7,978 bases of DNA from JBLNDG01 sp050261415. GTDB taxonomy: Bacteria > Bacillota > Clostridia > Lutisporales > Lutisporaceae. Location of the stretch: assembly GCA_050261415.1 (NCBI GenBank), contig JBLNDG010000048.1, positions 1 to 7,978 on the forward strand, written 5' to 3'. Under the pieces are notes generated by a model. That model had not been told where the DNA came from. It did not search any database and was given only the letters and a program-made list of their open reading frames with translations. This document shows positions 1 to 6,353 of this stretch, piece by piece. How positions within the stretch are numbered: the stretch's first letter is position 1; each line of letters opens with the position of its first letter. A program made the translations under genes and the position numbers.

Positions 1-86
1 TTTTAACAGTGTGACCCTTATGATCACGCCAGCCCAAAATTAAGGAATGGCGTTAGTCTCCCTGTACTTGAGCATGCCATGCAGAA
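1..86. other. Terminal spacer with an attC-like inverted repeat and a short palindrome
   Basis: This is non-coding sequence downstream of the last minus-strand gene. It holds nested complementary arms: TAAC at 4-7 with GTTA at 52-55, and CCTTA at 16-20 with TAAGG at 41-45, enclosing about 20 bases. It also holds an 11-base palindrome, GCATG-C-CATGC, at 72-82. Neither is followed by a T-run in the gene direction, so I do not call a terminator. The nested-arm layout resembles an integron attC site, but the outer boxes do not fit the full consensus. The spacer is richer in G+C than the neighbouring gene. Confidence 0.3.
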
Positions 87-587
87 CTAAAAAAATACCA
101 ACTTGAACGGAGAGATTGATTCGTGGTAACTACTGGTGCTGGACAAAAACGACCACATTACTTCTTTATAAGTAAGGTCTTTATCATCCGTCAAAATAGT
201 TACCGTTCCACTTTTGGAAGCATTTGGCATCATCCCTTCAAGTGTGAGGATGTATTTGAATTTATAATCATGTAAATCTTTTGAACTTGAATCAAAAGCT
301 CGATAATATCCGTCTATGTAAAAAAGATCCAGATAATAAGTCTTATCCTCCCATATATTTACTATGCGGATACTTGCATCTTTATTATTCGATGCATCCT
401 GTATAAAGTTCTCCCATAGCTGTTCTCCACCGACTGCTTCTGAATTTACACGCACATAACAACCATCCTTTTTTGCTTGTTCGGCAGTATAATTTACAGG
501 CAAATCTTTAAATCCCGTATAATTGCCGTCACTATCCAATTCAAAATGCAAGCCTGTGTTCGATGTCTTTGCGCATACCAAAATCAA
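87..587 (-). CDS. DUF4362-like probable secreted or lipoprotein, 5' end lost
   Basis: This encodes about 166 residues of a family seen as small exported proteins in Firmicutes; function is unknown. The core (about residues 30-115) has NYTAEQAKKDGCYV with a conserved-looking Cys43, then an ENFIQ...DASIRIVNI segment and alternating aromatic beta strands, which resembles DUF4362. The only available start is TTG at 587, with no good ribosome binding site. The same frame stays open further upstream and reads FILILLLILVC, a hydrophobic stretch like the core of a signal peptide. The natural Met and positively charged N-region are therefore missing. The upstream phosphatase ends only 9 bases away, and its reading frame runs into this signal-peptide region. 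I infer that a deletion fused the two genes. The C-terminus (ISPFKLVFF) looks natural. The family assignment is moderate and the 5' loss is well supported. Confidence 0.7.
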   Translation of the reverse strand: MILVCAKTSNTGLHFELDSDGNYTGFKDLPVNYTAEQAKKDGCYVRVNSEAVGGEQLWENFIQDASNNKDASIRIVNIWEDKTYYLDLFYIDGYYRAFDSSSKDLHDYKFKYILTLEGMMPNASKSGTVTILTDDKDLTYKEVMWSFLSSTSSYHESISPFKLVFF

Positions 588-595
588 TAAAAGAA

Positions 596-1045
596 TTAGA
601 ATGAAGTTACCACTGCAACTTTATTATATCCTTTACCTAATATCTCATCTATTACTATGCTGGCACGCTTATAAACATCTGCTCCGCATTCCCCTTTAGG
701 ATATGGTAAATTTTCTGTATGTTTTGCCCATTCATTTGCATAGTTCTTATGATTAATATACCTCTCTTCCAAGCTTAAGGTATCCCATTCCCCCATATCT
801 ATTTCCCTAAGCTCTTCTCTAACAACAATACCGGTATTAATATACTTGTTTATTATTTCTGAAGTCTGTATTACTCTTTTTAAATCACTTGAGTAAATTG
901 CCTCTATATTGTATTCCTTTATTCTCCTACCCAATAACTCAGCTTGTCTTATACCCAAATCATTAATATCCTTATCAACTGACCCCTGGTATTTCCCATA
1001 TCTGTTCAAGTTAGTTTGTCCATGTCTTAACAGATAAATATTCAC
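596..1045 (-). pseudogene. Histidine phosphatase (phosphoglycerate mutase-like), C-terminally truncated
   Basis: This is a histidine phosphatase superfamily protein, of the kind that includes alpha-ribazole phosphatase and GpmB-like enzymes. The catalytic LRHG motif is at residues 5-9 (Arg7, His8), the second phosphate-pocket Arg57 lies in SSDLKRVIQTSEI, and the acid-base Glu81 lies in ELREIDMGEW. The GTG start at 1045 follows GGAGG by seven bases. The protein stops at 149 residues with AVVTSF, where the family continues VVTHGG and about 40-50 more residues. The second catalytic His and the C-terminal strand/helix are therefore gone. The break falls directly after GTAACT (Val-Thr), where the sequence becomes the signal-peptide region of the next gene. 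It is probably inactive. The spacing of 27 bases from the upstream methyltransferase suggests co-transcription. Substrate cannot be assigned. Confidence 0.85.
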
Positions 1046-1071
1046 TCAAGTACCTCCAATTCATATGCATT

Positions 1072-2188
1072 TCATTTCCTCCCATATGAAACCATGAGAC
1101 CATGCACCTTCAAGAAGGATTTTTTCGTTTTTGTATCCGAGAAATATTGGGCTATATCCGTCTGCATTTTTATATATGCTTCAGCCTCACTCCTATCGCT
1201 GCCACGGTTCATAAACATTTCTATAATGCTTTTCCTTTCTGAATCATTCAGCAGTCTGTTCCATCCATTGATCAGCTTAAAATCCTGAACCAGTTCCTCA
1301 TAATTGTCCATACTTGGATTAACATACACTAACTTGTCATCCATCCGTACATCAATATCACGCAACCCCAAATGCTCCATGTAAAACGGCATTCTCATTC
1401 CGATTGCATAATCCCGTTCTTCGCATTCCAGTTCCTTACGCCATAATTTATGAAAATCATAGGCGGTACATAAATAGTCATATTTTATTCCATCAAAATA
1501 GAAGCCTGCATTTTCAAATTCCCTGTTTATCTCAACACTTATTACAAGGCCGTTTTTCTTAACGGAATCTATCATGTTGGAAAGGACCTCCATCGGTCTG
1601 TTCATATGGCGCAAGCCTACCTGCAAAATTGCAATATCATACTTTTTATTTTGTTTAAATGAATACAGGTCCGACACCATGAATTTAACATTGCAGTAAG
1701 TACCTTCACAATTCTTCCGTGCCTCATTGACATAATGCTCATTGTCTATTCCTGTGTAAGTACTTCCCTCCGGTAACAAATCGAGAAACTTCATTCCCAG
1801 ATAACCATCGCCGCATCTGAAATCAATAACATCAACCGGGGTCTCAATTTTCCATACATCCTTCACAAGGAACTTTAGATAATCATCATTCCGGATATAC
1901 TTTCTGCTTACATGAAATCTATCACTCTTGCTGTTCCAGTTGTTACGGTTATCTGTATTCCTTGGCATATATTCCTGTTGGTCCAAGGGCTTTAACCCCA
2001 GGACTTCATCCACCGATACTTCAAAATATTCAGCAATACTTGGCAGCAATGCAATATCCGGCATTGTAACACCGGTTTCCCATTTGCTTACTGATTGAAA
2101 TGATACACCCAATATTTCCGCCAATTCCTGCTGTCCAATACCTTTTTTTCTTTCTCAACTCTGCGATTTTAAGTTTAACTGTTGTCAT
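1072..2188 (-). pseudogene. XRE-family HTH regulator fused to SAM methyltransferase, frameshifted near the N-terminus
   Basis: The N-terminus is a Cro/C1-type helix-turn-helix: MTTVKLKIAELRKKK, then GIGQQELAEILG, then SFQSVSKWETG. It is followed by a class I methyltransferase domain with a degenerate SAM motif I, DFRCGDGYLG, at about residues 122-131 of the restored protein. The ATG at 2188 has a strong GGAGG at 2196-2200 and the expected HTH N-terminus. The frame breaks at an A7 run (2143-2149 on the minus strand): removing one base joins KKK to GIGQQEL and restores about 371 residues. Without that, translation can only begin at a TTG near 2124, losing half of the HTH. The break is a recent mutation, a sequencing indel, or polymerase/ribosome slippage. 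Proteins of this layout probably combine DNA binding with small-molecule methylation, but the substrate is unknown. A promoter and a palindrome lie just upstream. Confidence 0.85.
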
Positions 2189-2195
2189 ATAAAGG

Positions 2196-2200
2196 CCTCC
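2196..2200 (-). promoter_or_regulatory. Ribosome binding site deciding the XRE-methyltransferase start
   Basis: GGAGG lies seven bases before the ATG at 2188. It fixes the true start upstream of the A7 frameshift. The downstream TTG near 2124 has no comparable site and would cut the HTH in half. Confidence 0.7.
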
Positions 2201-2211
2201 TTTTACTTGAT

Positions 2212-2241
2212 AACTTAATGCTAACACTGGTATCCAGTCAA
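2212..2241 (-). promoter_or_regulatory. Candidate sigma-A promoter of the XRE-methyltransferase gene
   Basis: TTGACT at 2236-2241 is one base from the consensus -35. An AT-rich hexamer, TTAAGT or TAAGTT, lies 17-18 bases downstream at 2212-2218, as a weaker -10. The predicted start of transcription is about 7 bases further on, leaving a very short leader before the ribosome binding site. The -10 is poor, so this is a moderate call. Confidence 0.4.
2226..2238. promoter_or_regulatory. Perfect 13-base palindrome, candidate XRE operator
   Basis: ACTGG-TAT-CCAGT is a perfect inverted repeat. It sits in the spacer of the candidate promoter and overlaps the first bases of the -35. XRE-family regulators commonly bind short palindromes at their own promoters, so autorepression by the downstream HTH-methyltransferase is a reasonable inference. 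There is only one copy and no binding evidence. Confidence 0.4.
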
Positions 2242-2283
2242 ACCCATAACGCAAATTACGGATTCCTTCGCATTATAGTTGAG

Positions 2284-2748
2284 TTATGTAAGAGGCTCAA
2301 ACTCCATTCCCATCAGTACATATTCTTCATCAAATCCGTTCTTTCGATAAAACCGCTGGGCAGCCAGATTCGTCTTTTCCGTTCCTACCTCAATTTCATC
2401 CAACCGCCTTGCCAAGGCCTCCTCCTTTGCCCTTTGAATCAGGCTATGTCCAATTCCCTTTCCGCGTTCACTATTAGTAATTATCAACTCATTAATAAGG
2501 GCTGTGCCCCCTTTGTGAAAAACCGTCCTATAGAATATTATTGAAATAAACCCAACCACTTTCCCCGAAACCTCAGCAACCAGGTTTAAGTATATTTCAG
2601 GGAACTTCTCCATCTCCAAAAATATAGTCCGGACATTTTCCGGTTCAATCTGGTCACCGCCTGATGCAACCTCTTTCAGTTCATTCATTAATAATATTAC
2701 CTCTGGTAAATCGTCCAGTTTGCATTCTCTTATTTCTACAACAGACAT
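2284..2748 (-). CDS. GNAT family N-acetyltransferase
   Basis: This is an intact 154-residue Gcn5-related acetyltransferase that transfers an acetyl group from acetyl-CoA to an unidentified amine. The N-terminal strand and helix are VEIRECKLDDLPEVILLM. The acetyl-CoA pyrophosphate loop (motif A) is NSERGKGIG at about residues 92-100. Motif B, NLAAQRFYRKNGF at about 127-139, carries the usual Asn and Tyr. I chose the ATG at 2748, which has a GAGGG upstream. A TTG 24 bases earlier would add MYREGVVI, which spans that ribosome binding site. It is the only complete GNAT of the four GNAT-related units in the window. Gaps to its neighbours are short: 47 bases to the upstream methyltransferase and about 95 to the downstream HTH gene. 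No terminator lies between them, so co-transcription is likely. Confidence 0.9.
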   Translation of the reverse strand: MSVVEIRECKLDDLPEVILLMNELKEVASGGDQIEPENVRTIFLEMEKFPEIYLNLVAEVSGKVVGFISIIFYRTVFHKGGTALINELIITNSERGKGIGHSLIQRAKEEALARRLDEIEVGTEKTNLAAQRFYRKNGFDEEYVLMGMEFEPLT

Positions 2749-2795
2749 TATTACAACACCCTCTCTATACAATTTTTGCTGACGCTCACAACTAT

Positions 2796-3584
2796 CTATA
2801 TCTTACGGCACACCAGTAATGCATGTAAACTATATCCAATGAGTGACGGTTCTGTACAGGTTCTCAAATGGTTTTCAACCCAGGGGCGGTATTCCTCTTC
2901 ATCAGAACTTTCGATTGTGTCTTTAAGCAAATAGCCTATGCCGTCTGTTGCAACATTCGTGACAGATTGAACATTGTAATCCGACAGCATGCGCTCCACA
3001 TCTCTTGAAGTTGTAAAATAGAAATTATCACTATCATCCTCATAAAAATGCCCCACATCGATTATATTCCTGCTTGCCTCGTCCTTGATAAAGTCTTTAT
3101 CACTTTTGAACTGATACATAAATGCAGCATGCTTATTCAGATAAGCTATTGCCAGAACACCGTCCTTCTTGAGTACCCTGATGCATTCACTTATACATTG
3201 CCTTCTGTCTTTATCCGTACTCAGGTGGTAAATCGGCCCCATACAAAGCACTACATCAAAGCTTTCATCATCAAACCTCGTTAAGTCGCGTCCATCACCA
3301 ATTGCGGCTTCAACATCGCCCTTGCAGTTCAGTTTACCAAGCTTGTCCTAAATGATACTCAGATTATATGGAACATATTCCAGGGCATACACAGAATGTC
3401 CCTTTTCAGCAAAGTAAACAGAATACCTTCCTGTTCCGGCTCCAACATCCAAAATCCTTGATTTGGAATTTATAAATTTATCCAATACATGGATAGTGGT
3501 AATGAATTCTACCTTGTGTGTTTTGTCCTTTGCCAACCTGGTATCTTCAGAATAGTTCTCATAGTGGCTAAAGAGCTTATCCAT
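2796..3584 (-). pseudogene. Class I SAM-dependent methyltransferase interrupted by an in-frame TAG
   Basis: The reading frame encodes about 262 residues of a class I methyltransferase, interrupted at codon 79 by TAG (3348-3350). The first part (start ATG 3584, with GGAG at 3593-3596) has MDKLFSHYENYSEDTRL and the SAM-binding motif I ILDVGAGTGRYSVYFAEKGH at about residues 44-63. Beyond the stop the same frame continues with DKLGKL, then AAIGDGRDL (acidic loop). FDVVLCMGPIYHL (motif IV) follows, then a C-terminal half ending at 2796. A single change such as AAG to TAG explains the break. Apart from that stop the frame is open throughout, which suggests recent inactivation. The second half could be made separately from an internal start near 3251, but it would lack the SAM site. 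The substrate is unknown. Confidence 0.85.
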
Positions 3585-3627
3585 CGTTATCACTCCGATA
3601 TAAATAATATAGAACCTATTTGGTAAA

Positions 3628-4110
3628 TCATCTCGTGAAATATATATTATAGAATATTGGCTTATGCAGCAATTCCCTTTTCTTTGTGAGGAAATGTGCT
3701 TTCAAAAACAGCGAATTATCCTGGTTTACTTCAAAAACAGGATCTTCACAAAACCGGCCTTTCACTTTTTCCAACGCCTTGGGGCACAATTCCAATGCCA
3801 AAAGGGCAACCGCAAACTTGCCGTCTGCTGTTTTAATATCGAATTTTTCAGCGCACCGAAAGCCAAATCTGCTATAGTATCTTGGATCTCCATAAATGCA
3901 GACATCAGTATAGCCCATATTTCGCGCCTTTTCCAGTGAATATCTTATCAAGGCATTTCCAACCCCCTGCTTTTGAAACGAAGGCAGGACACTGACAGGT
4001 CCTAAGGTTACAATCTCGTGTTGGATGTTTGGTTCATCAATAATGACAGACCGAGTATAGGCAATATGCCCGATAATTTTCACTTCCATCTCTGCAACTA
4101 GGATAACCAA
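3628..4110 (-). pseudogene. GNAT acetyltransferase (YhbS-like), N-terminally truncated and frameshifted near the C-terminus
   Basis: This resembles the YhbS/COG3153 group of acetyltransferases. Visible parts are VAEMEVKIIGHIAYTRS, then LGPVSVLPSFQKQGVG (acetyl-CoA loop, about residues 37-51), then YGDPRYYSRFGF (about 73-84), which is typical of this group. The family normally has roughly 45-55 residues before VAE, forming the first strand and helices. Here only MVIL precedes it, from a TTG 13 bases after the VanZ stop. Near the C-terminus the reading frame changes. After NQDNS, another frame reads AVFESTFPHKEKGIAA and stops at 3662-3664, which matches the family's usual FP-KEK ending. The open frame instead runs to 3628 as unrelated residues. 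The gene is therefore damaged at both ends and probably inactive. Confidence 0.8.
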
Positions 4111-4123
4111 ATCCCTGATTATT

Positions 4124-4594
4124 TTATGCTTGCAAAAGCTTACGCTTGAATATAACTTTATATATACCGCAGCCTATCAGTGAGCCTATAAGATTTAATA
4201 TAATATCATCAACATCAAAAACTCCAACCTTCAATATCAGCTGCATAAGCTCTGCAAAAAGAACAATAAACAATGATATTATCAATGCAGTCTTTATACT
4301 GCTTTTTTCTCGTTGCAGCGAAATAAGCAAAAAACCAAGCGGTATAAAAACCAGTATATTACCAAAAAGGTTATATACCCAAACGATAAGGTCATATTTT
4401 GAATAACCGGTTATTAAACTGTATATGGTTTTCAGGGGAACCAAATTATACTCGTATGTTTTGCTTTGTACTCTGAAAAAGTTGCTGTAAGCGTAGAAAA
4501 ACATCCTCCAGAATAAAAAAGCCAGGTATATTATTAGCGATACCGGTTTGGCAATATAGCCGATACCAGTATTCTTATGGTGTCTTTCATCCAT
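4124..4594 (-). CDS. VanZ family membrane protein
   Basis: This 156-residue protein has four predicted membrane segments, at about residues 17-38, 68-92, 102-122 and 132-148. The VanZ signatures are present: YNLVPLKTI (49-57), NLFGNILVFIPLGFLL (75-90), ALIISLFIVLFAELMQL (103-119) and GVFDVDDIILNLIGSLIG (124-141). Members act in the cytoplasmic membrane. The founding VanZ gives low-level teicoplanin resistance, but most members have no known role. I prefer the ATG at 4594; an ATG at 4630 in the same frame would add MFILLLKVRYES but has no ribosome binding site. The preferred start overlaps the stop of a small upstream ORF (ATGGATGA), which suggests translational coupling. All VanZ motifs look intact, unlike most neighbours. 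Confidence 0.9.
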   Translation of the reverse strand: MDERHHKNTGIGYIAKPVSLIIYLAFLFWRMFFYAYSNFFRVQSKTYEYNLVPLKTIYSLITGYSKYDLIVWVYNLFGNILVFIPLGFLLISLQREKSSIKTALIISLFIVLFAELMQLILKVGVFDVDDIILNLIGSLIGCGIYKVIFKRKLLQA

Positions 4595-4664
4595 GCTTTC
4601 GTATCTCACTTTCAACAAAAGAATAAACATATCTTATATCAGTAAGTTTTCTGATTTTCATCAT
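4587..4664 (-). CDS. 25-residue ORF overlapping the VanZ start; leader peptide or 5' gene remnant
   Basis: The ORF starts ATGATG after a strong GGAGGAG (4667-4673) and encodes MMKIRKLTDIRYVYSFVESE plus IRKHG, then TGA. That TGA lies inside ATGGATGA, which also contains the preferred VanZ start. The strong ribosome binding site belongs to this ORF and not to VanZ. Two readings fit. It may be the 5' stump of a gene whose remainder was replaced by VanZ, in line with other fusion points here. Or it may be a short ORF that couples translation to VanZ. I do not recognise the peptide. It lies 36 bases after the ferredoxin gene's stop. Confidence 0.45.
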   Translation of the reverse strand: MMKIRKLTDIRYVYSFVESEIRKHG

Positions 4665-4700
4665 CGCTCCTCCATAATAATACTAACATATAACTCTGTC

Positions 4701-5568
4701 TCACCTTAACATATCTGTAATTTTAATTTCCGGATGATGGTACTTTACACCATCAGCCCTGCTCCAATGATGAATTGCATTATTCGGGCACCATTCGTCA
4801 CATGCAAAGCACATCTCGCACCTATGCTGCCATTCCGGTTTTTTATCGACAATTATAATGTTATTTACAGGGCATACTTTTGCACAGGTTCCGCAGCCGT
4901 TACATTTTGCATCTACGATGATGCTCTTATCTGTCAACGGAATCAGTTCGTAGTATTCCAATTTGGAATCCATTGGCTCCTTTGCTTTTTCCTTCAGGGC
5001 GTTTGTTACTGACTGCCGCATCACCCTAAATAACGGCGTCATCAGTATGATAAACAGAATTTTTGCAAGTTTATATTTGGTGCCTCTTCTTTTTATGATG
5101 CGATTACAAATATCATCAATTTTAATTTTGCTTCTTTTAATTATAACCTCCTGATCCTTGGTTATAGGAATAGGAATATGGTCATAGTCCAAGTTGTTCA
5201 TCGGAAGCTTTACTGAATACTCAGCCGATAGCTTTCCTCCGCAGTATCTTATTATCTGTTTTAGTTTATTTAATGATGGTAGTGCATTAACACATTCATA
5301 CCCTCCGCAAGTGCAAACTGCAAAAATATGTATCAATTCAATATTGGCTATTTTTTTAACAAATCTCTCTACAATAAGGGGCAGGCCAAATAACAGGGCT
5401 AAGTATGACGGGAAGACTATCCCTATATTTTCAGCATCAATTTGTATTTTGTCCATAGACATAACTTTGGGGATGGATATCAACTCCGCATTAACTTTCT
5501 GTGAAATATACTTCTGTTGCAGCATATGAGTTTCCTGTCCCAGAAAAATAGTATATTTTTATACCCAT
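4701..5568 (-). pseudogene. EFR1 family ferrodoxin (flavodoxin domain plus 2[4Fe-4S] ferredoxin), frameshifted
   Basis: EFR1 proteins join a flavodoxin-like N-terminus to a bacterial-type ferredoxin and are predicted electron carriers of unknown partner. The gene starts at ATG 5568 after AAAAGGGGG (5577-5585). It reads MGIKIYYFSGTGNS, the flavin phosphate-binding loop, then goes out of frame and stops at 5491. The rest continues in another frame, entered around 5510-5525, as QKYISQKVNAELISIP to DMLR, 274 codons if begun at the ATG at 5525. The ferredoxin clusters are complete: CNGCGTCAKVCP (Cys208, 211, 214, 218) and CEMCFACDEWCP (Cys236, 239, 242, 246, numbered in the 274-codon frame). CTCGGYECVNALPSL in the middle is also typical. 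Without the N-terminal loop, FMN binding would be lost. A one-base net indel restores about 290 residues. Confidence 0.85.
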
Positions 5569-5588
5569 TATTTGAACCCCCTTTTACA

Positions 5589-5729
5589 TTACCATACTTT
5601 TGACCATTTCTCACGGTGGCAAACCATCTCAAAACCAATTCTGTTGTAGAATTCACCAGGACCGCCAAAGTGCAATCTCCATAATAATTCCCTTTCATTC
5701 CAGCCAATGCACTGATTCAACGCAGTGCC
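5589..5729 (-). pseudogene. 3' fragment of a GNAT acetyltransferase gene
   Basis: A 46-codon frame between two stops ends RLHFGGPGEFYNRIGFEMV, then CHREKWSKVW. The FYNRIGFE element looks like GNAT motif B followed by the usual C-terminal strand. No start, N-terminal half or acetyl-CoA loop is present. A longer open frame over the same bases on the same strand (from 5707) begins MAGMKGNYYGD and crosses into the ferredoxin gene out of frame; I regard it as a shadow. The fragment's stop lies just upstream of the ferredoxin ribosome binding site, so the original gene was probably its operon neighbour. Confidence 0.55.
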
Positions 5730-5763
5730 TTAGGCTAAACTATACTTTGTCCCCCTGTTAAAT
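5709..5763. repeat. Inverted repeats at a gene-fragment boundary, one pair attC-like
   Basis: GCACTG at 5709-5714 and CAGTGC at 5723-5728 are perfect inverted arms with an 8-base loop. ATTCAAC at 5715-5721 and GTTAAAT at 5757-5763 pair apart from one wobble. Both match the integron core-box consensus (RYYYAAC and GTTRRRY), 35 bases apart. The internal arms expected of attC are not convincing and no integrase is visible. The stretch lies between the two-TM gene's stop and the GNAT remnant. Confidence 0.3.
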
Positions 5764-5766
5764 CTA

Positions 5767-6246
5767 TCAATTAAGGTTGCATATGTCATAAGCCTCATAA
5801 GTGAAATTAGCTAGCGAGACCAATCTTTTAACATATTCTTTTGATCCCAAAATATGAATCTCAGTATCTGTGAAATTAACTCTAATTCTATCAATCCATA
5901 TGCCAAATGAAAACACAGATTTGAAAACAATGGCATCATCATGCTCTGATTCAATCTTCCAGTTCATTCTTTGCATAGTATCTTTTACTTTCTGTATGTC
6001 ACCGAGTCTATCGTCTATTCTGATTGCTTTCTTGATATATAGGTAATCTGAAAGCTTCATCAATGAAAGTAAAAATGATATAGCTATTAACGAAGTAAAA
6101 CTATATATTTCATAATCCCTGAAAAATGCAATATGATAAAGCCTTTTAAATGATATGATAATTATATTTATAGATGCTAGAACTATAAAGTGTGAGAGTA
6201 AAAGTTTTATGAGAGTAAATATTCGATTCTTTCCACTTATACTCAT
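5767..6246 (-). CDS. Two-TM membrane protein of unknown function
   Basis: This 159-residue protein looks intact. The ATG at 6246 follows a GAAGG-containing site about 11 bases upstream. A basic N-terminus (GKNR) leads into a hydrophobic segment at about residues 10-33 and a second at about 47-66, joined by a short loop with several aromatic and basic residues. The remaining 90 or so residues look soluble and are probably cytoplasmic: a helix around DIQKVKDTMQRMNWKI, then strands (AIVFKSVFSFGIWIDRIRVN, TEIHILGS) and a final helix. The helix-strand-strand order resembles small substrate or lipid-binding folds, but I recognise no family. Two inverted repeats lie in its upstream spacer. It is one of the four undamaged coding units here. 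Confidence 0.75.
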   Translation of the reverse strand: MSISGKNRIFTLIKLLLSHFIVLASINIIIISFKRLYHIAFFRDYEIYSFTSLIAISFLLSLMKLSDYLYIKKAIRIDDRLGDIQKVKDTMQRMNWKIESEHDDAIVFKSVFSFGIWIDRIRVNFTDTEIHILGSKEYVKRLVSLANFTYEAYDICNLN

Positions 6247-6275
6247 ATTAATATAAACCTTCTTTGTAACGTCAT

Positions 6276-6308
6276 TTAGGTTAATCTGATTCTCGATACG
6301 TAACCTAA
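6276..6308. repeat. Perfect 8-base inverted repeat upstream of the two-TM gene
   Basis: TTAGGTTA at 6276-6283 pairs exactly with TAACCTAA at 6301-6308 across a 17-base loop, about 30 bases before the ATG at 6246. There is no T-run in the gene direction, so it is not a standard terminator. It could be an operator or a fold in the 5' leader. Confidence 0.45.
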
Positions 6309-6325
6309 TAGCAAATCAAGGCATC

Positions 6326-6353
6326 TTTCATATAACGCTCCGAGTATATGAAA
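6326..6353. repeat. Perfect 9-base inverted repeat with 10-base loop
   Basis: TTTCATATA at 6326-6334 pairs exactly with TATATGAAA at 6345-6353. The GC-rich loop is ACGCTCCGAG. Neither strand has a following T-run of terminator type. It lies about 18 bases from the first inverted repeat in the same spacer. Confidence 0.5.

Noticed and set aside
2182..2544. A 120-codon plus-strand open frame
   Set aside because: It is antisense to an intact GNAT with full motifs and covers the HTH gene's promoter. No independent coding evidence.
3649..3674. TATAAT near the methyltransferase start as a promoter
   Set aside because: The hexamer is perfect, but no reasonable -35 lies at 16-18 bases and the region is AT-rich, so chance matches are likely.
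5480..5707. A 75-codon minus-strand open frame crossing the GNAT tail and the ferredoxin start
   Set aside because: It reads both in the wrong frame; the GNAT-like and SGTGNS motifs are in other frames.
1..5763. A true integron cassette array
   Set aside because: Only two weak attC-like repeats are visible, most genes abut with no site between them, and there is no integrase. Kept only as a low-interest test.
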